From contig CAMIWY010000058.1 in NCBI GenBank assembly GCA_946402595.1, positions 1 to 7,837 on the forward strand: DNA of 7,837 nucleotides, read 5' to 3'. The notes under the pieces were generated by a model that saw nothing but the letters and a program-made list of their open reading frames with translations, did no database searches and had not been told where the DNA came from. This document shows, piece after piece, positions 5,401 through 7,837 of this stretch (its first letter is position 1; each line of letters begins with the position of its first letter). A program made the translations under genes and the position numbers. The stretch comes from an uncultured Clostridia bacterium. Its GTDB lineage: Bacteria > Bacillota > Clostridia > Peptostreptococcales > Anaerovoracaceae.

Positions 5401-6795
5401 ATGAAGAAGACCCTTTCAAGAATAATGGTACTGCTGCTGGCGATGGTGATGGTGATTACCTCGGCACTTGCAGTATTCGCAGATACAGAAAGCGTACAGC
5501 CGGCCGATGAAGGAATGACTGGCGGTGCTTCTGCTGAAGAGCTTCAGTCAGACGGTGATAACGGAGTAAGTCCGGATGAAGGTCAGGCCGGAAGCGGTGA
5601 ACAGATCAGCAATGAGCAGCCTGGCGGACAGAGCAGTGAAGGTGAAGATCCTGAGCCTGCAGCGACCTACACTGTCACATGGAGGAACCAGGACGGAACC
5701 GGAGAGCCGATTGAAGTCGATGAAGGGGTAGCGGCAGGATCACAACCTGTTTTCGATGGTGAGGAGCCTGCCAAGGCTTCGGACGGCACATATTATTACA
5801 CCTTTGAAGGCTGGGCGGAAGAGCCGGGCAGTGAAACAGGAAAGGCTGCAGCTGATCTCCCTGAAGTGACAGGAAATATCACTTACTATGCCGCATTCAG
5901 CAAGAAGGAGATTCCGCACACTCACAGCTATGGTGCATGGACAATTACAGTCAAGCCGACTTACTTCAAGACCGGAAAGAAAGTCCGTAAGTGCAGCTGC
6001 GGTGAGACCCAGACACAGACTGTCGCCAAACTGACCGCCAAGAACAAGTGGATCAAGGACAACAACAAGTGGTACTACTTCGGCAGTAACGGCAAGGTCT
6101 ATTCCGGATGGCAAAAGATGAAAGCCAGAGGAACCAATACCGTCAAATGGCTGTATTTTACTCCGACCGGAATATACTGGAAATCAGTCAGCATAAACAC
6201 CAAAAATAAATGGGTCTATGCCGGCGGCTACAAGTTCTACTTCACCAAGTACAAGAAACCGGCAGGTCCCGGCTTCAACTTCGTTAACAGCAAGCTGTAT
6301 CACATGAATAAGCTCGGGGGTGTGATGTACGGAAAGTTCAAAGCAAAAGACGGCTACACGTACACCACCGCGAAGGACGGGACCATCAACGGAGTCCCAT
6401 ACTACAGGATCAGATATAAGACTTTTGTCCTCGTGGACATCTCGGATCAGACCATCTGGTACTACCAGAACGGCAAGCAGAAACTGAAATCTGATGTTGT
6501 CACGGGAACGAAGGGCAGGACACCTACACCGACCGGTGTTTTCAAGGTCCGCAGTAAACTGAGGAATATCAATCTTGTAGGGCCGACCTGGAACTCACAC
6601 GTCAGGTACTGGATGGCTTTCAAGGGGTCCGCGTACGGACTGCATGATGCAAGCTGGAGATCATCGAAACAGTTCTCCAACCACAAAACATATCTGAAAA
6701 ACGGATCGCACGGATGCGTAAACCTGAGACCATCCTTCGCGGGAAAGCTCTATAATTCAGTCAAGAGGGGAACTGTTGTAATAATCCGGAAATGA
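5401..6795 (+). CDS. Secreted L,D-transpeptidase (YkuD domain) with wall-binding-type repeats
   Basis: This 464-residue protein has several parts. Residues 1-27 are a signal peptide (MKKTLSRIMV, hydrophobic core, LAVFA). Residues 28-88 are an acidic, Gly/Ser/Glu-rich linker. Residues 89-168 resemble an InlB-B/flg_new repeat (TVTWRNQDGTGEPI, YYTFEGWAEEPG, TYYAAFS). Residues 171-211 form a HTHSYGAW...KCSCG module. Residues 212-335 are Trp/Tyr-rich wall-binding-like repeats (NKWYYFGSNGKVYSGW, LYFTPTGIYW). Residues 341-464 are the YkuD catalytic domain with His415 (GLHDASW), SHGCVNLR (436-443) and catalytic Cys439. Such enzymes form 3-3 peptidoglycan cross-links or attach proteins to the wall. 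ATG at 5401 is preferred because AGGGA (5390-5394) lies 6 nt upstream and the protein starts at the signal peptide. An in-frame ATG at 5377 would add a charged MQESEGRA. The cytidylyltransferase gene follows 45 bp downstream. Confidence 0.93.
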   Translation: MKKTLSRIMVLLLAMVMVITSALAVFADTESVQPADEGMTGGASAEELQSDGDNGVSPDEGQAGSGEQISNEQPGGQSSEGEDPEPAATYTVTWRNQDGTGEPIEVDEGVAAGSQPVFDGEEPAKASDGTYYYTFEGWAEEPGSETGKAAADLPEVTGNITYYAAFSKKEIPHTHSYGAWTITVKPTYFKTGKKVRKCSCGETQTQTVAKLTAKNKWIKDNNKWYYFGSNGKVYSGWQKMKARGTNTVKWLYFTPTGIYWKSVSINTKNKWVYAGGYKFYFTKYKKPAGPGFNFVNSKLYHMNKLGGVMYGKFKAKDGYTYTTAKDGTINGVPYYRIRYKTFVLVDISDQTIWYYQNGKQKLKSDVVTGTKGRTPTPTGVFKVRSKLRNINLVGPTWNSHVRYWMAFKGSAYGLHDASWRSSKQFSNHKTYLKNGSHGCVNLRPSFAGKLYNSVKRGTVVIIRK

Positions 6796-6840
6796 TGACG
6801 GACAATCACCGGAAGACAGAGTTTATAAAAGGAAAGAAGC

Positions 6841-7593
6841 ATGATATACGCAGCAGTACTTGCCGGCGGCAGCGGAACGAGAATGGGCGCAGACAGACCA
6901 AAACAGTTCCTTGAGTTCGGCGGCAAGCCGGTAATCATTCATACGGTAGAGAGATTCGTGGAGTGTGACGGGATCGACAGGATAATAGTCATGACTCCGG
7001 CCGGCTGGTGCGGATATACCGGAGAAATACTGGCAGATCACTTCGGGAAGGACCAGATACGGGTGGCAGACCCATCCCGGGCATGCAGCGGCGCAGCCGG
7101 AAGGATCACGGTTGCGGCCGGAGGCAGCACACGTAATGAGACGCTGATGAACGCTATCGCGGTCATTGAAGGGAACGGCGATCTGGACGAAGAGACGATC
7201 ATCGTTACGCATGATGCCGTGAGACCGTTCGTGACAGACCGGATGATCAGAGAGAACATTCAGGCCGCAAAAAATACCGGGGCATGCGAGACCGCATTCC
7301 CGGCAACGGATACCATCATAGAGACCGATGACAACAGGTATGTGACAGAAGTCCCTGACAGATCCAGGCTGTGGATGGTACAGACACCGCAGAGTTTCAG
7401 GGCAATGAAGCTCCGTGACCTGTACATGAGCCTCAGTGTGAAAGAGAAAGAAGTCCTCACTGACGCTGCAGGGATCTACGTCAGGAAAGGTGAACCTGTT
7501 GAGATCGTAAAAGGTGAAAGCAGCAATATCAAGATCACCTACCCGCAGGATATTGCGGTGGCGGAAGCCATATTCAATGCTTTACATGCCTAG
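6841..7593 (+). CDS. ispD: IspD/TarI family cytidylyltransferase
   Basis: This 250-residue cytoplasmic nucleotidyltransferase uses CTP to activate either 2-C-methyl-D-erythritol 4-phosphate (IspD, isoprenoid synthesis) or ribitol 5-phosphate (TarI, teichoic acid synthesis). The CTP loop is LAGGSGTRMG (7-16) with Arg14, followed by PKQF with Lys21. Asp125 lies in THDAVRPF, Arg174 in VPDRSRLW, Thr182 in QTPQSF and Lys231 in NIKITYP. These align with E. coli IspD Arg20, Lys27, Asp106, Arg157, Thr165 and Lys213. The start MIYAAVLAGG and the ending NIKITYPQDI fit both branches, so the substrate is not settled. About 15 extra residues, rich in Ala, Gly and Ser (near 77-91), sit before the GGSTRNE segment. 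ATG at 6841 has AAGGA 7 nt upstream. The gene probably shares a transcript with the transpeptidase. Its TAG stop overlaps the stop of the convergent thyA. Confidence 0.9.
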   Translation: MIYAAVLAGGSGTRMGADRPKQFLEFGGKPVIIHTVERFVECDGIDRIIVMTPAGWCGYTGEILADHFGKDQIRVADPSRACSGAAGRITVAAGGSTRNETLMNAIAVIEGNGDLDEETIIVTHDAVRPFVTDRMIRENIQAAKNTGACETAFPATDTIIETDDNRYVTEVPDRSRLWMVQTPQSFRAMKLRDLYMSLSVKEKEVLTDAAGIYVRKGEPVEIVKGESSNIKITYPQDIAVAEAIFNALHA

Positions 7594-7837
7594 ATACCGA
7601 GCTCGAACTTAAGCTGCGGTGTAAGAGGTTCGTAATTGATCATCTCGAAATCCTCGAGAGTGATGTCTGAGAACTCACAGCCTGCTTCCTTGTGGAGCAC
7701 AAGCTGAGGAGCAGCCGGAGCCTCACCTGCAGCTTTTTCTGTTGCTTCAAGTTCTGCGGCTCTTCTCAGCATCTCGTCAGCATTTTCCATGTGGCGGTCG
7801 TAGATCTGCTCGTTGGCGACGAAGTGAGTGAAGACGC
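7590..7837 (-). CDS. thyA: Thymidylate synthase, C-terminal part (5' end outside window)
   Basis: The minus-strand frame is open from the window edge to a TAG at 7592-7590, giving 81 residues that start VFTHFVANEQIYDRHMEN. An internal ATG at 7790 is not the start, because the conserved family sequence continues upstream of it. The IYDRH segment matches the ThyA dUMP-binding motif (HIYxxH in E. coli), and the C-terminal FSDITLEDFEMINYEP...LKFELGI matches the family's end, including the DFE block. ThyA methylates dUMP to dTMP using methylene-tetrahydrofolate. The catalytic Cys lies outside the window. The region between these blocks is longer and Ala/Glu-rich compared with E. coli. Gln stands where E. 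coli has His207 (EQIY against VHIY). Identification rests on about a quarter of the protein, but two blocks agree. Confidence 0.85.
   Translation of the reverse strand, partial: VFTHFVANEQIYDRHMENADEMLRRAAELEATEKAAGEAPAAPQLVLHKEAGCEFSDITLEDFEMINYEPLTPQLKFELGI

Noticed and set aside
1..7837. CRISPR array, tRNA, rRNA, insertion sequence or phage genes
   Set aside because: No regular repeat-spacer pattern, cloverleaf, rRNA-like stretch or transposase/integrase motif was seen on either strand.

Overview
The window looks like chromosomal DNA of a Gram-positive anaerobe of the class Clostridia. The signs are moderate GC content, AGGAGG-type ribosome sites, extended -10 promoters, and secreted proteins built from Fn3-like, Big_2, InlB-B-like and wall-binding repeat modules. 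The species cannot be named from the sequence alone. It holds eight protein genes, two of them cut by the window edges, and I see no tRNA, rRNA, CRISPR array or transposase.

Left part, 1-3462, all on the minus strand: two tandem paralogous secreted proteins (1-925, incomplete; 1190-2449) with a signal peptide, Fn3-like domain, Big_2 domain and C-terminal CHAP-type cysteine hydrolase domain, followed by a PlsC-type acyltransferase (2731-3462). Each paralog is preceded by the same 94-bp block that aligns without gaps: a GC-rich hairpin, an AT-rich 7-11-7 dyad with a matched pair of changes, and a shared CCGGGTGCTA -10 region. This is the most unusual signal in the window.

Middle, 3463-5218: a divergent promoter region drives plsC leftward and galE (UDP-glucose 4-epimerase) rightward. 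A 33-bp palindromic repeat begins on the last base of the galE stop codon, and dtd (D-aminoacyl-tRNA deacylase) follows. A perfect 10-bp GC-rich hairpin lies after dtd.

Right part, 5219-7837: a good promoter and a repeat-containing leader precede a secreted L,D-transpeptidase (5401-6795). It is followed 45 bp later by an IspD/TarI cytidylyltransferase (6841-7593). That gene shares a CTAG palindrome of overlapping stop codons with a convergent thymidylate synthase gene that is cut by the right edge.

Taken together this is mainly an envelope and housekeeping neighbourhood: phospholipid synthesis (PlsC), sugar nucleotide supply (GalE), peptidoglycan cross-linking or modification (L,D-transpeptidase), probable peptidoglycan cleavage (CHAP proteins), and CDP-activated precursor synthesis (IspD/TarI). 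Translation quality control (Dtd) and dTMP synthesis (ThyA) complete the set. The joint envelope role is inferred from families and proximity, not shown directly.
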